From assembly GCF_000265205.3 (NCBI RefSeq), contig NT_187163.1:62001-126000 (forward strand): a stretch of 64,000 bases of DNA, written 5' to 3'. Shown here piece by piece: positions 45,119 through 53,986 of this stretch (positions are counted from its first letter, which is position 1; each line of letters opens with the position of its first letter). The DNA is from Sinorhizobium fredii USDA 257. Its GTDB lineage: Bacteria; Pseudomonadota; Alphaproteobacteria; Rhizobiales; Rhizobiaceae. The translations under genes were made by a program, and so were the position numbers. The notes beneath the pieces are model-generated. The model was not told the DNA's origin. It did not search any database and was given only the letters and a program-made list of their open reading frames with translations.

Positions 45119-47743
45119 TCAAGCCGAGTCTGGCCTCCTCAGAGCTCTTCGTGAAGCACGAGCTGCAGGATCATACGACCTCCTGTGCAGCCGACTGTCC
45201 CACCGAGTGAACCAGTGTTTGGTGAGCTCGGAAGCCAGTAGGTACGTCACCGTGATCAGCAGCAGACCTGTCATTAGCGGCCAAGGCAACGGCACGAACC
45301 CGAAATAGCCCGCGAAAGGTGAATAGGGAAGTGCTACGGCCGCGATGGCGGTCGTCAGTGTCAGGAAGGGCAACATTCGGCCCGGCCTGCTCCGCCAGAA
45401 GAAGGACCGCGTGCGCACGATCAGCACGATTGCCAGCTCAGTGAGCAGGGACTCGATGAACCAGGCAGTTTGAAAGGTCGCTGGTTCCGCTTTTACCAGC
45501 AGAACAAGAGCGGCAAAGGTGACGAAGTCGAATAGCGAGCTCACCAGTCCGAAGCTCACCATGAATCGACGCACGTAGCGAATATCCCAACGGCGGGGGC
45601 TGCGCATTTCCTCGCGATCTACCCTGTCGCCTGCAATGGCGAGCGCCGGCACATCAGACAAGAGATTGTTGAGAAGGATCTGTTTGGCGAGCAGGGGCAG
45701 AAACGGCAGAAACATGGAGGCGAAGGCCATGCTGATCATGTTGCCGAAGTTTGCGCTGGTCGTGATGGAGATGTATTTCATTGTGTTGGCAAAGGACCTG
45801 CGCCCGTCGTCAATGCCACGAAGAAGAACATTCAAATCGCGTTTCAAGAGCACGATATCCGCGGCTTCTCTCGCGACGTCGACGGCCCCATCGACCGAGA
45901 TGCCGACATCGGCTTCATGCAAAGCGGGCGCATCGTTGATTCCGTCCCCGAGATATCCGACCACATGACCGGCACGGCGCAGCGCCTCAATCACCCGTTC
46001 CTTCTGATTTGGGTCGATCTCGACGAAGAGGTCGATATCGGGCGCTCGTGCGAACAGCGAGTCTCTTGTCATTTTCGACAGCTCGCCGCCCGTCAGTATT
46101 CTCGACGAGCTCAGTCCGATGGTGTTCGCCAGGTGCACGGCGACATGGCGGTTGTCCCCCGTAATCATCTTTAAGCCAATGCCGCGCTTCGCAAGAACTT
46201 TGAGGCTCTCGCTGATGCCCGCCTTCGGTGGATCGAGAAAAAGCAGGAAGCCGGCGAAGCACAGTCCCTTTTCATCTTGCCGACCACATGCTTGCGAACG
46301 TGCTATTTTGCGAACGGCCAAACCAAGCACTCGGTAGCCCCCACCACTCCACGAGCGAAATTTCTCGTCGATCGCCTGCCTCGCCGCGTCCGTGAAAGCT
46401 GTGGGCGCGTCTCCGTCCAAAATCGAACTGCAAACGGCCAGCACGTTCTCGACAGCGCCCTTGCAAATCAACAGATCGCCATCAGGATCACCATCCTTCC
46501 GGACGACGACAGAAAGCCGTTTTCTGACGAAATCATACGGAATCTCGTCCACCTTCGAGTAAAGAGACGAGGAAGGCGGTGCATTTTCTGCCAAGACGAT
46601 CGCTTCATCGAGTGGGTTCTGTAGCCCCGTTTGCATGGAAGCATTCAACCGCGCCCACAAATAAATTCTCGGGGAAGATTCTCCGCCGACGTCGAGGGAG
46701 GCGTCCAGGTGCACAACACCTTCGGTGAGCGTCCCCGTCTTATCGGTACACAGCATGTTCATGCTGCCGAGATTCTCGATTGACTCGAGACGCCGGACGA
46801 GGACGCCGCTTTGGGCCATTGTGCGCGCTCCTCGCGCGAGCGTAATGCTGATGATAGCCGGCAGGAGTTCGGGACTGAGCCCGACGGCCAGTGCGATGGA
46901 GAACAGCAACGAATCGATCGGTTCGCGTTGAAGAAGCAGATTAGCGAAGAAGACGAGAATAACGATTACCAGCATAATCTCGGTCATAAGATAACCGAAA
47001 CGGCGAATTCCGCGCGCGAATTCGGTCTCTGGACTGCGCCGTGCAACCGCCGAGGCAATCGCTGCGAATTCTGTAGCGTCACCTGTCCTGATCACGACGA
47101 CGCTTGCAGTGCCGCTGCGGACCGAGCTCCCGGTAAAGACCGAGTTCGACCTTCCCGACAACGAGGTTCCAGGGTCCACCGTTCCGGGAGACTTGGAGAC
47201 TGGAAAAGCTTCCCCAGTGAGGACTGCTTCGCTCACGTTGAAGTCGCGTGCTTCGAGAATGATGCCGTCGGCGGGCACAAGGTTGCCCGCGGAAAGTCGA
47301 ACAATGTCTCCAGGCACGACATCCAACGCCGAAATCACACTCGGCCCTCCGTCTCTGAGCACTGTCGCCTTTTGAGCGATGCGCCTGCGAAGCGCCTCTA
47401 CGGCGCGCGACGCTCGGTATTCCTGCACGAAACTCAGGGCGCAGCTTACAAGAACGATGAGAATGATAATGAGCGCATCGGTTCGCTCACCCACCAGGGC
47501 GGACATGCCGGCTGCGAATACAAGGATAAGAATGAGCGGACTTCGGAATTGCCGGACCAGAACGGAAAGGGCCAGAAACCTCTCTCCCCGCGTCACGGAA
47601 TTGCGCCCATAACGCTGCAGACGTTCGCGCGCGTCTGCGCTGCTCAAACCCGTTGCACGGGTGCCATACTCAGCCATCAGATCAGAGGCCGGGGCGGCCC
47701 AATAGGCGGTCCCTCCTCCATATTCGGATGCTAAGGATCCCAT
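45119..47743 (-). CDS. mgtA: Mg2+-transport P-type ATPase (P3B, MgtA/MgtB-like)
   Basis: 874 residues from MGSLASEYGG, with AGGAAGG upstream; the frame is open up to the FixK box at 47847 but that part is not coding. Motifs: LTGEAFPVSKS, the TM4 LSPELLPAI typical of P3B pumps, DKTGTLTEG with the phosphorylated Asp, GDGINDAPALHEADVG, and a C-terminal six-helix bundle. It imports Mg2+ from the periplasm using ATP. Convergent with the sensor kinase (28-base gap). Shares an intergenic region and FixK box with the acyl-CoA synthetase gene. Expression at low oxygen is inferred. Confidence 0.93.
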   Translation of the reverse strand: MGSLASEYGGGTAYWAAPASDLMAEYGTRATGLSSADARERLQRYGRNSVTRGERFLALSVLVRQFRSPLILILVFAAGMSALVGERTDALIIILIVLVSCALSFVQEYRASRAVEALRRRIAQKATVLRDGGPSVISALDVVPGDIVRLSAGNLVPADGIILEARDFNVSEAVLTGEAFPVSKSPGTVDPGTSLSGRSNSVFTGSSVRSGTASVVVIRTGDATEFAAIASAVARRSPETEFARGIRRFGYLMTEIMLVIVILVFFANLLLQREPIDSLLFSIALAVGLSPELLPAIISITLARGARTMAQSGVLVRRLESIENLGSMNMLCTDKTGTLTEGVVHLDASLDVGGESSPRIYLWARLNASMQTGLQNPLDEAIVLAENAPPSSSLYSKVDEIPYDFVRKRLSVVVRKDGDPDGDLLICKGAVENVLAVCSSILDGDAPTAFTDAARQAIDEKFRSWSGGGYRVLGLAVRKIARSQACGRQDEKGLCFAGFLLFLDPPKAGISESLKVLAKRGIGLKMITGDNRHVAVHLANTIGLSSSRILTGGELSKMTRDSLFARAPDIDLFVEIDPNQKERVIEALRRAGHVVGYLGDGINDAPALHEADVGISVDGAVDVAREAADIVLLKRDLNVLLRGIDDGRRSFANTMKYISITTSANFGNMISMAFASMFLPFLPLLAKQILLNNLLSDVPALAIAGDRVDREEMRSPRRWDIRYVRRFMVSFGLVSSLFDFVTFAALVLLVKAEPATFQTAWFIESLLTELAIVLIVRTRSFFWRSRPGRMLPFLTLTTAIAAVALPYSPFAGYFGFVPLPWPLMTGLLLITVTYLLASELTKHWFTRWDSRLHRRSYDPAARASRRALRRPDSA

Positions 47744-47846
47744 GGAGCCTTCCTGTCGGCATTCGTCTGGAGCAATTCGACAAGGATGAACCGTTGCGAT
47801 GGCGAATGCATTGCGGAAGGTCAATTTCCAGAAAGGGTTGCGTGCT

Positions 47847-47860
47847 TTGAGCGCGATCAA
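47847..47860. promoter_or_regulatory. FixK/FNR box between mgtA and the acyl-CoA synthetase gene
   Basis: TTGAGCGCGATCAA, exact arms. Centre 62 bp from the ATG at 47916 and 110 bp from the mgtA ATG; best fitted to the rightward gene. Confidence 0.82.
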
Positions 47861-47915
47861 CGCACCATCGAAACACTACAATATCCTGGTGGGTCACGTA
47901 GTTTGAGGTGAAGCC

Positions 47916-50615
47916 ATGACCATTCGCAACCTTCATCACGCCATCGATCCGAAGTCGCTTGCGATTATCGGCGCCTCAACGCGCAGCGGATCGCTTGGCC
48001 GGGTTATCATCGAAAACGTGATGGCGGCAGCATTCGAGGGCGAAATCTGGCCCGTGAACCCCAAATACGACGAGGTGGCAGGTCTTCGCTGCTATCGCCG
48101 TGTAGCGGACATTCCAAGTGTTCCCGACCTCGCGATTGTTGTCACGCCTCCGAAAACCGTGCCGGCGCTCATCCATGAGCTGGGCGTGAAGGGAACGCGC
48201 GCTGCGGTGGTCATCACGGCGGGCCTCAACGCTGACCAAGGTCTGAGACGAGCGATGCTCGATGCTGCGAAACCATTTCTCTTTCGCATCATCGGGCCGA
48301 ACACCGTAGGCCTCATCGTCCCATCAGCGAAGCTCAATGCGAGCTTCGCGCACTTGCAGGCTCAGCCAGGCGACATCGCGTTGCTTTCACAATCCGGAGC
48401 AATCGCGACTTCATTGATCGACTGGGCGGCCGACAACAACGTCGGCTTTTCCAAAATCATTTCTCTCGGCGACATGGCCGATGCTGACGCCGGCGATTTC
48501 CTCGACCTGCTGGCTGGCGATCCCAAGACGCGGGCGATCGTCATGTATCTCGAGACCATCCCAAATCCCCGGAAGTTTCTGTCGGCGGCTCGTGCCGCCG
48601 CTCGGGTCAAGCCGGTTGTCGCGATCAAGTCGGGCCGGCACGTGGAGGCAGCCAAAGCGGCGGCCACGCATACCGGCGCGCTTTCAGGTGCCGATAAGGT
48701 CGTGGACGCGGCTCTGCACCGCGCCGGTATCTTGAGAATCGAAGGCCTTGGCGAATTGTTCGACGCGACGGAAACCATCGCGCGCTTTCCCTCTCTTGAG
48801 CGAAGCCGTGTCGCAATAGTCACCAATGGCGGCGGAGCCGGCGTCCTCGCCGTGGATCGGCTGGTGGACTTGGGGTGCGAGCTCGCGGATCTTTCTCCGG
48901 ACACCATACGCTGCCTGGAGCGAATCCTGCCCGCCGATTGGTCGCGCGCCAATCCGGTCGATATAATCGGCGATGCGTCGCCCGAACGATACAGGGCGGC
49001 GGTCGAGATCGTCGCTCCCGGTCCGGGAGTGGACATCCTGATCGTCATGAATTGCCCGACAGCCCTTGCCTCGCCCGTTGATGCCGCTCGTGCCGTCGCC
49101 TCCCTTGCGCGGTCCGGGACAATCTCGGGCAAGCCCGTTCTGACATGCTGGTTGGGCGGCCTGACCGCTCGTGAGGGTCGTCATGTGCTGCAGCAGGCCG
49201 GGCTGGCAAGCTACGACACACCGTCCGATGCAGCCTTGGCGGTTTCCTATCTCGCCAGATGGTCGAAGGCACAGGAGGCGCTTCTGCGGGTGCCCTCTAG
49301 CCAGGCGGCCGAAGCGCCTGCGGACCGTGCAGTCGTCCAATCCATTTTGCAGCGGGTGGCTGGTGAAGGGCGCCATATGCTGAACGAACCCGAAGCCAAG
49401 ATGGTCATTGCGGCTTATGGCATTCCAGTCCCTCGAACCGTCATCGCAAGCTCGCCGGAGGAGACGGAAAGGGTTGCCGCATCGCTTCTCGAGGACGCGA
49501 CGAGGGTCGTCGTCAAATTGATCTCGATGTCGATCACGCACAAATCCGATGTGGGCGGCGTCGTCCTCGATATCTTAACCCCTATGGCCGCCCGAGAAGC
49601 CGCCGAGGCGATTGTCGCGCGGCTGAAGGCCCACGACCCAGATGCCGTTGTCGATGGCTTTGCCGTCCAGCCGATGATTGAACGCGGACACTCGCGGGAA
49701 CTAATCCTGGGCATCAGCCGAGATCCAATCTTCGGTCCGGTCATTCTGTTTGGATCGGGAGGCGTTTCCGTCGAGGTGGTCGAAGACACCGCAGTGGCGC
49801 TTCCCCCGCTTGACACCATGCTCGCCGGCGACCTGATCGATCGGACACGGATCGGGAGGCTCCTCGCCGGTTTTCGCAACGAGCCGGCCGCAGACAGGGC
49901 AGCGATCTGCAAGGCGCTCACTGCGCTATCGCAGATGATCGTCGATTTTCCCTGCGTGCTCTCAATGGATTTGAATCCGATGGTCGCCAGCGCCGAGGGA
50001 GTCATCGCGCTCGACGCGCGCATCGAAATCGACCCGCAGGCTGTCGCGCGCCCCGGCCCCAATCGCGATCTCGCGATCCGCCCTTATCCGAGCGATTGGG
50101 AAAAGCAGGTCACGCTCGCTGACCGGCTTTACCAATTGCGACCGATCAGACCGGCAGACGCCGCACTCTACCCGGATTTTCTTGCCAAGACATCCGCGGC
50201 TGACATCCGGCTTCGCTTTCTGTCATCGCGCAAGCACTTCCAGGACAAGATGCTGGTGAGGCTCACGCAGGTGGACTATGAACGCGAGATGGCCTTCGTA
50301 GCTCTCGACAAGCAAAGCGGCACGCTTGCCGGGATTGCCAGACTTTACGCGGACCCCGATCACGAGGCCGCGGAATATGGCTTGCTGGTCAGGACCGACC
50401 TGCAGGGGCAAGGACTTGGCTGGGCTCTTCTGGCTCATCTGAGGGATTATGCTGCAGCCGACGGTCTGCAACGAATCGAAGGACTCATTCTGAGTGAGAA
50501 TTCGAAAATGCTCAGAATGTGCCGCGAGTTTGGATTTGCGATTTTACCGCACCCGGCCGATTCAACCCTAAGGATTGCGACAATGGCGCTGCAGCCTCAG
50601 GCGGGAGCTTCTTGA
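47916..50615 (+). CDS. NDP-forming acyl-CoA synthetase fused to GNAT acetyltransferase (Pat/PatZ-like)
   Basis: 899 residues. CoA-binding Rossmann domain (LAIIGASTRSGSLGRVI, about 1-130), two succinyl-CoA-ligase-like domains (to about 460), an ATP-grasp domain (about 480-720: KLISMSITHKSDVGGVV, DGFAVQPMIERG) and a C-terminal GNAT domain (about 735-895: LRPIRPADAALYP, GLLVRTDLQGQGLGWALL). It matches Pat/PatZ lysine acetyltransferases, which acetylate and inhibit enzymes such as acetyl-CoA synthetase. The ligase half may be catalytically dead in such fusions. A FixK box lies 62 bp upstream. Its stop TGA forms part of the next FixK box. Confidence 0.92.
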   Translation: MTIRNLHHAIDPKSLAIIGASTRSGSLGRVIIENVMAAAFEGEIWPVNPKYDEVAGLRCYRRVADIPSVPDLAIVVTPPKTVPALIHELGVKGTRAAVVITAGLNADQGLRRAMLDAAKPFLFRIIGPNTVGLIVPSAKLNASFAHLQAQPGDIALLSQSGAIATSLIDWAADNNVGFSKIISLGDMADADAGDFLDLLAGDPKTRAIVMYLETIPNPRKFLSAARAAARVKPVVAIKSGRHVEAAKAAATHTGALSGADKVVDAALHRAGILRIEGLGELFDATETIARFPSLERSRVAIVTNGGGAGVLAVDRLVDLGCELADLSPDTIRCLERILPADWSRANPVDIIGDASPERYRAAVEIVAPGPGVDILIVMNCPTALASPVDAARAVASLARSGTISGKPVLTCWLGGLTAREGRHVLQQAGLASYDTPSDAALAVSYLARWSKAQEALLRVPSSQAAEAPADRAVVQSILQRVAGEGRHMLNEPEAKMVIAAYGIPVPRTVIASSPEETERVAASLLEDATRVVVKLISMSITHKSDVGGVVLDILTPMAAREAAEAIVARLKAHDPDAVVDGFAVQPMIERGHSRELILGISRDPIFGPVILFGSGGVSVEVVEDTAVALPPLDTMLAGDLIDRTRIGRLLAGFRNEPAADRAAICKALTALSQMIVDFPCVLSMDLNPMVASAEGVIALDARIEIDPQAVARPGPNRDLAIRPYPSDWEKQVTLADRLYQLRPIRPADAALYPDFLAKTSAADIRLRFLSSRKHFQDKMLVRLTQVDYEREMAFVALDKQSGTLAGIARLYADPDHEAAEYGLLVRTDLQGQGLGWALLAHLRDYAAADGLQRIEGLILSENSKMLRMCREFGFAILPHPADSTLRIATMALQPQAGAS

Positions 50616-50625
50616 CCGGGATCAA
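50612..50625. promoter_or_regulatory. FixK/FNR box of the first duplicated USP gene
   Basis: TTGACCGGGATCAA, exact arms. The TGA in its left arm is the stop codon of the preceding gene. Centre 73 bp before the USP ATG. Confidence 0.86.
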
Positions 50626-50691
50626 TGTAGCGGCCCCCATCTGGCGTAAATTGGCTTTCAGAATTCCACGCCGCCTGGGGAGACCAGAGCA

Positions 50692-51516
50692 ATGACCTAC
50701 AAGACAGTTCTTCTCGTGCTCGATGCCAACCAACATGAAGCTGATCTGACAGCGGCGGCGGATCTCTGCGCCGCGGCAAACGCACATCTCTCGGTCTTTC
50801 TGGTGAAGGTCGCTCCGCCTCAGTTCGGAGACTATACGGCTCTCTCGGTCGCATGGCTCGACATTCGGGCGGCCGAAATTGAACAGCTCGACAAGGCCAT
50901 CGAGGCGTCACGAACGACGCTCAAGGACCTTGGAATATCGTCCGACGTAGCCGGCGAGTACATCGAAACTGCATGGGACGACGACCTGGTTGGAGAGCGG
51001 GCACGCTACGCTGACGTTACATTGATCGGGACCAGCATGGATCCCTCGTTGCGGACGCGCGCCATCGAGGGTGCGCTTTTCTATTCGGCGCGCCCAGTCC
51101 TGCTTGCAACAAACCGACAATCGGTAACTTTGCTTCCCAAGAGGATTCTCCTGGCCTGGAACTCAAGCTTCGAATCCACAAGGGCCGCTCGCGAAGCGCT
51201 CGATATGATGAGAAACGCCGAAAGCGTAAACGTCGTACTGGTTGACCCGACGGCAGCTTCTCGCAGGAACGGCGGAGAACCTGGCGCGGATGTCGCAACT
51301 TATCTCTCGCGACACGGCATACATGTGACCGTCGATCGGCTTCCCAGCGCCGGACGCCGGGTCGAGGAAATTCTCAATCAGCATGCGCTGGACACCGCCG
51401 CCGATCTGATCGTCATGGGTGCCTATGGGCGTTCGCGCCTTCGCGAAAAGGTGTTCGGTGGTGTAACCAAGGCGATGATCGAGGCACCCATTGTACCGGT
51501 GTTGATGGTCCGCTGA
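50692..51516 (+). CDS. Universal stress protein, first of a duplicated pair
   Basis: 274 residues; begins MTYKTVLLVLDANQHEADLT. C-terminal half has GAYGRSRLREKVFGGVTKAMI, the ATP-loop pattern, ending PVLMVR. It is closely similar along its whole length to the gene at 51800 and shares its promoter layout. GGGGAGACCAGAGCA precedes the ATG. The N-terminal half is a divergent Usp domain. Confidence 0.94.
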   Translation: MTYKTVLLVLDANQHEADLTAAADLCAAANAHLSVFLVKVAPPQFGDYTALSVAWLDIRAAEIEQLDKAIEASRTTLKDLGISSDVAGEYIETAWDDDLVGERARYADVTLIGTSMDPSLRTRAIEGALFYSARPVLLATNRQSVTLLPKRILLAWNSSFESTRAAREALDMMRNAESVNVVLVDPTAASRRNGGEPGADVATYLSRHGIHVTVDRLPSAGRRVEEILNQHALDTAADLIVMGAYGRSRLREKVFGGVTKAMIEAPIVPVLMVR

Positions 51517-51691
51517 CGTTCCTCGAGTCAGATTGAAAAAAGGTGCCCGTTCTATGCGATGCTCAGACTGCTGACAGCCCCGTCGGTTTTCAGCAGCGGT
51601 GTTTTGGCCCCGTCTGGGTTGGGAAAGGTAGAGGTCGTCTGGATGCGATTTCGCGGCACCCGACCCATTCAACCGCACGGACTCGCAACAT

Positions 51692-51724
51692 TGGTGCCGC
51701 AGTCTCAGGCGGGAGCTTCTTGAG
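51692..51724 (+). repeat. Vestige of the acyl-CoA synthetase 3' end
   Basis: These bases nearly repeat 50585-50615, the last codons and stop of the acyl-CoA synthetase gene; the shared core is CTCAGGCGGGAGCTTCTTGA. The copy sits directly before the second USP promoter, marking the left edge of the segment that was duplicated. Confidence 0.8.
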
Positions 51725-51733
51725 AGAGATCAA
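51720..51733. promoter_or_regulatory. FixK/FNR box of the second duplicated USP gene
   Basis: TTGAGAGAGATCAA, exact arms. Spacing to the ATG (73 bp) is the same as for the first copy, so the site was duplicated with the gene and kept. Confidence 0.83.
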
Positions 51734-51799
51734 TGTGGCCGTCGTCACGTGGGGTACATTGCTTATGAGAGTGTTAATCGGCTTCGGAGGAGCAAGGAA

Positions 51800-52633
51800 A
51801 TGACCTACAAGACAGTTCTTTTGGTGATTGATGCGAACCAAAACGAGAATGATTTAACAGCGGCAGCAGATCTCTGCGCTCCCGCAAATGCCCATCTTTC
51901 GGTTCTCCTGGTCAAGCTCGCCGTTCCGCCTCCGCTCGGAGAGTATGCGGCCATGTCGGTCGCTTGGCTCGACGAACGGGCCGAGGATATGCAGCAACTA
52001 GATAAGGCGGTGGAGAGAGTCCGAGCAACGCTGAAGGGCCTCGGGATCTCATTCGATGCAAATGGCATCTACTGCGAGACCGCATGGGCCGACGACGATG
52101 TCGGCAACCGCGCGCGCTATGCGGACGTTACGTTGATCGGCGCCAGTCTGAAGACGGATTCTCCGTTGCGAGCGCGTGCCATCGACGGAGCGCTCTTCTA
52201 TTCGGCGCGACCGGTTCTTCTCGCAACCAATCGCCAATCCGTCACCTTGCGTCCGAAGAAAATTGTTCTCGCATGGAACTCGACCATGGAAGCCGCGAGA
52301 GCGGCCCGCGAAGCTTTGGAAATCATGGAGAGCGCCGAGGAAGTGAATGTCGTTCTGGTCGACCCAAGCGCGGCTTCAACCAAAAGCGGCGACGAACCGG
52401 GTGCCGATGTCGCCACCTACCTCGCTCGCCACGGCATCAAAGTGACCGTCGATCGGCTTGCGAGCGGAGGGCGCCGAGTCGACGAGGTTCTCAACCAGCA
52501 TGCAATTGATACCTCTGCCGATCTGATCGTCATGGGGGCGTACGGGCACACACGTCTTCGCGAAAGGATATTCGGAGGCGTTACCAAGGCGATGATCGAG
52601 GCACCCATTGTACCGGTGTTGATGGTGCACTGA
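51800..52633 (+). CDS. Universal stress protein, second of a duplicated pair
   Basis: 277 residues from MTYKTVLLVIDANQNENDLT, behind GGAGGAGCAAGGAA. C-terminal GAYGHTRLRERIFGGVTKAMI motif and PVLMVH end. The close match to the 50692 gene and the inherited promoter show a recent tandem duplication; three extra residues lie in the middle region (near LKTDSPLRARAID). Upstream in-frame ATG at 51749 lies too close to the FixK box to be the start. Confidence 0.93.
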   Translation: MTYKTVLLVIDANQNENDLTAAADLCAPANAHLSVLLVKLAVPPPLGEYAAMSVAWLDERAEDMQQLDKAVERVRATLKGLGISFDANGIYCETAWADDDVGNRARYADVTLIGASLKTDSPLRARAIDGALFYSARPVLLATNRQSVTLRPKKIVLAWNSTMEAARAAREALEIMESAEEVNVVLVDPSAASTKSGDEPGADVATYLARHGIKVTVDRLASGGRRVDEVLNQHAIDTSADLIVMGAYGHTRLRERIFGGVTKAMIEAPIVPVLMVH

Positions 52634-52693
52634 ACACTTGCCTGCCAAATCGAAAGGAAGGCCCCGCATTACGCTGCGCTTTCCTGCTTGCGG

Positions 52694-53149
52694 TCATGCT
52701 TCACCTTCGAATGCGGCTCGGCCAGTCATGTCTTCAATGTCGACACTGAAGAAAATATGCGGCGAAGCTGCTACGACGCCTTGTGGTGCGGGCTTCAATC
52801 CACCCGGCTCCCACCAATTTGGCCGCGACTCTAGCAGCGACCAAGCATGCATGTACTCTCTCTGCCAGCGCCCTTCGTGCGACAACTCCTGGTAACGACC
52901 AAAAACCAGGACGCTTTTCCATCGGCGCTCACCTGAAAACTCATCGACTTGAAGGCACACATGCGGGTTGGCGCGCATCCAGTCGATCTTCTGACCAGGC
53001 ATCGAAAAGCAATAGAGGCAGTTGCCAGTGTAAGCATAAGTGACGGGCACGATATAAGGTCTTCCTTCCTTGCAGCAGGCAAGACGAGCCACGTGAGCGG
53101 CCTCGACCACGCTATTGCATTCGTGACGGGACAATTCCTTGATGAGCAT
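52694..53149 (-). CDS. Pyridoxamine 5'-phosphate oxidase-like FMN split-barrel protein
   Basis: 151 residues starting MLIKELSRHECNSVVEAAHV. The pattern HVARLACCKEGRPYIVPVTYAY, then SMPGQKIDWMRANPHVCLQVDE and W..SVLVFGRYQEL, is that of the NimA/PNPOx-like flavin split barrel. Such proteins bind FMN or F420/haem and reduce small molecules; some detoxify nitro compounds. An active-site prediction is not possible from sequence alone. It is divergent from the BON gene and shares the FixK box at 53214 (71 bp). Confidence 0.85.
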   Translation of the reverse strand: MLIKELSRHECNSVVEAAHVARLACCKEGRPYIVPVTYAYTGNCLYCFSMPGQKIDWMRANPHVCLQVDEFSGERRWKSVLVFGRYQELSHEGRWQREYMHAWSLLESRPNWWEPGGLKPAPQGVVAASPHIFFSVDIEDMTGRAAFEGEA

Positions 53150-53213
53150 GATCTCCCCTCCTTAAGACGTGGACCGATGAGTTGAGGTTAAATCTCCATC
53201 GGGCGTTCGTGCC

Positions 53214-53227
53214 TTGACGTCCCTCAA
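53214..53227. promoter_or_regulatory. FixK/FNR box between the FMN protein and BON genes
   Basis: TTGACGTCCCTCAA, exact arms. 71 bp from the leftward FMN-protein ATG and 77 bp from the rightward BON ATG: one site may serve both directions. Confidence 0.83.
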
Positions 53228-53297
53228 AGACCGTTGGTCGGGAATGGCCAATACTTATACCATCGTTTGGCTACTGGCTGAGAGGAAGGAGACGATC

Positions 53298-53972
53298 ATG
53301 AGCGACATTCGCCTACGCCAGGATATTTTGGATGAACTCGAATATGAACCCAGCATAGACGCTGCGAACATCGGCGTGACGGTTGAAGACGGCATCGCCA
53401 CTCTGACCGGCCACGTTCACAGCTTTGAGGAAAAACACACTGCCGAACGGGTTGCCCAAAGAGTGAAGGGCGTACGCGCGATCGCCGAGGAAATTGTCGT
53501 GCGTTTGCCAGAGAACAAGAAGGCTGCCGATGACGAGATCGCCAGCCGCGTGGTAAAAATCCTTGCTTGGGGAGCCGCAATCGCCGACCTCAAGGACATC
53601 CAAGTCAAGGTCGAAAACGGTTATGTGACCCTGGAGGGAACGGTCGACTTTCATTTCCAGCGCTCTGCAGCCGAGAGCTTGGTGCGTCGCTTGACGGGCA
53701 TCACGGGTATCGACAACCGCCTCAGGATCCGTCCCATGCTGGATGTGCTCGACATCAGGCATGGCATCAGAGAGGCGCTCAAACGCAATGCTGAGATCGA
53801 AGCCGAAAACATCGACGTAGAAGTATCCGGCAGTCATGTCACCTTGCGGGGGAAGGTTCAAAGCCGGCGCGAAAGGATCATGGCGGAGCGAGCGGCCTGG
53901 TCGGCACGAGGCGTGACGGCGGTTGAGGATCACTTGACAATCGAAGAACCCAAGGGCCGATTCAATTCCTGA
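53298..53972 (+). CDS. Triple BON-domain protein
   Basis: 224 residues from MSDIRLRQDILDEL, with AAGGAGACG before the ATG. Three BON domains at about 5-70, 78-148 and 155-220, each with the core pattern V.V.(D/N)G.(A/V)TL.G.V (IGVTVEDGIATLTGHV, IQVKVENGYVTLEGTV, IDVEVSGSHVTLRGKV). There is no signal peptide, so it is probably cytosolic, unlike the OsmY type. It lies 14 bases before the P2A ATPase gene and is probably cotranscribed with it. BON domains may bind membranes; the role is unknown. Confidence 0.92.
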   Translation: MSDIRLRQDILDELEYEPSIDAANIGVTVEDGIATLTGHVHSFEEKHTAERVAQRVKGVRAIAEEIVVRLPENKKAADDEIASRVVKILAWGAAIADLKDIQVKVENGYVTLEGTVDFHFQRSAAESLVRRLTGITGIDNRLRIRPMLDVLDIRHGIREALKRNAEIEAENIDVEVSGSHVTLRGKVQSRRERIMAERAAWSARGVTAVEDHLTIEEPKGRFNS

Positions 53973-53986
53973 ATGGAGCGCTTCGG

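Noticed and set aside
46811..47734. 307-codon rightward open frame
   Set aside because: Antisense of the MgtA-like ATPase; no plausible motifs.
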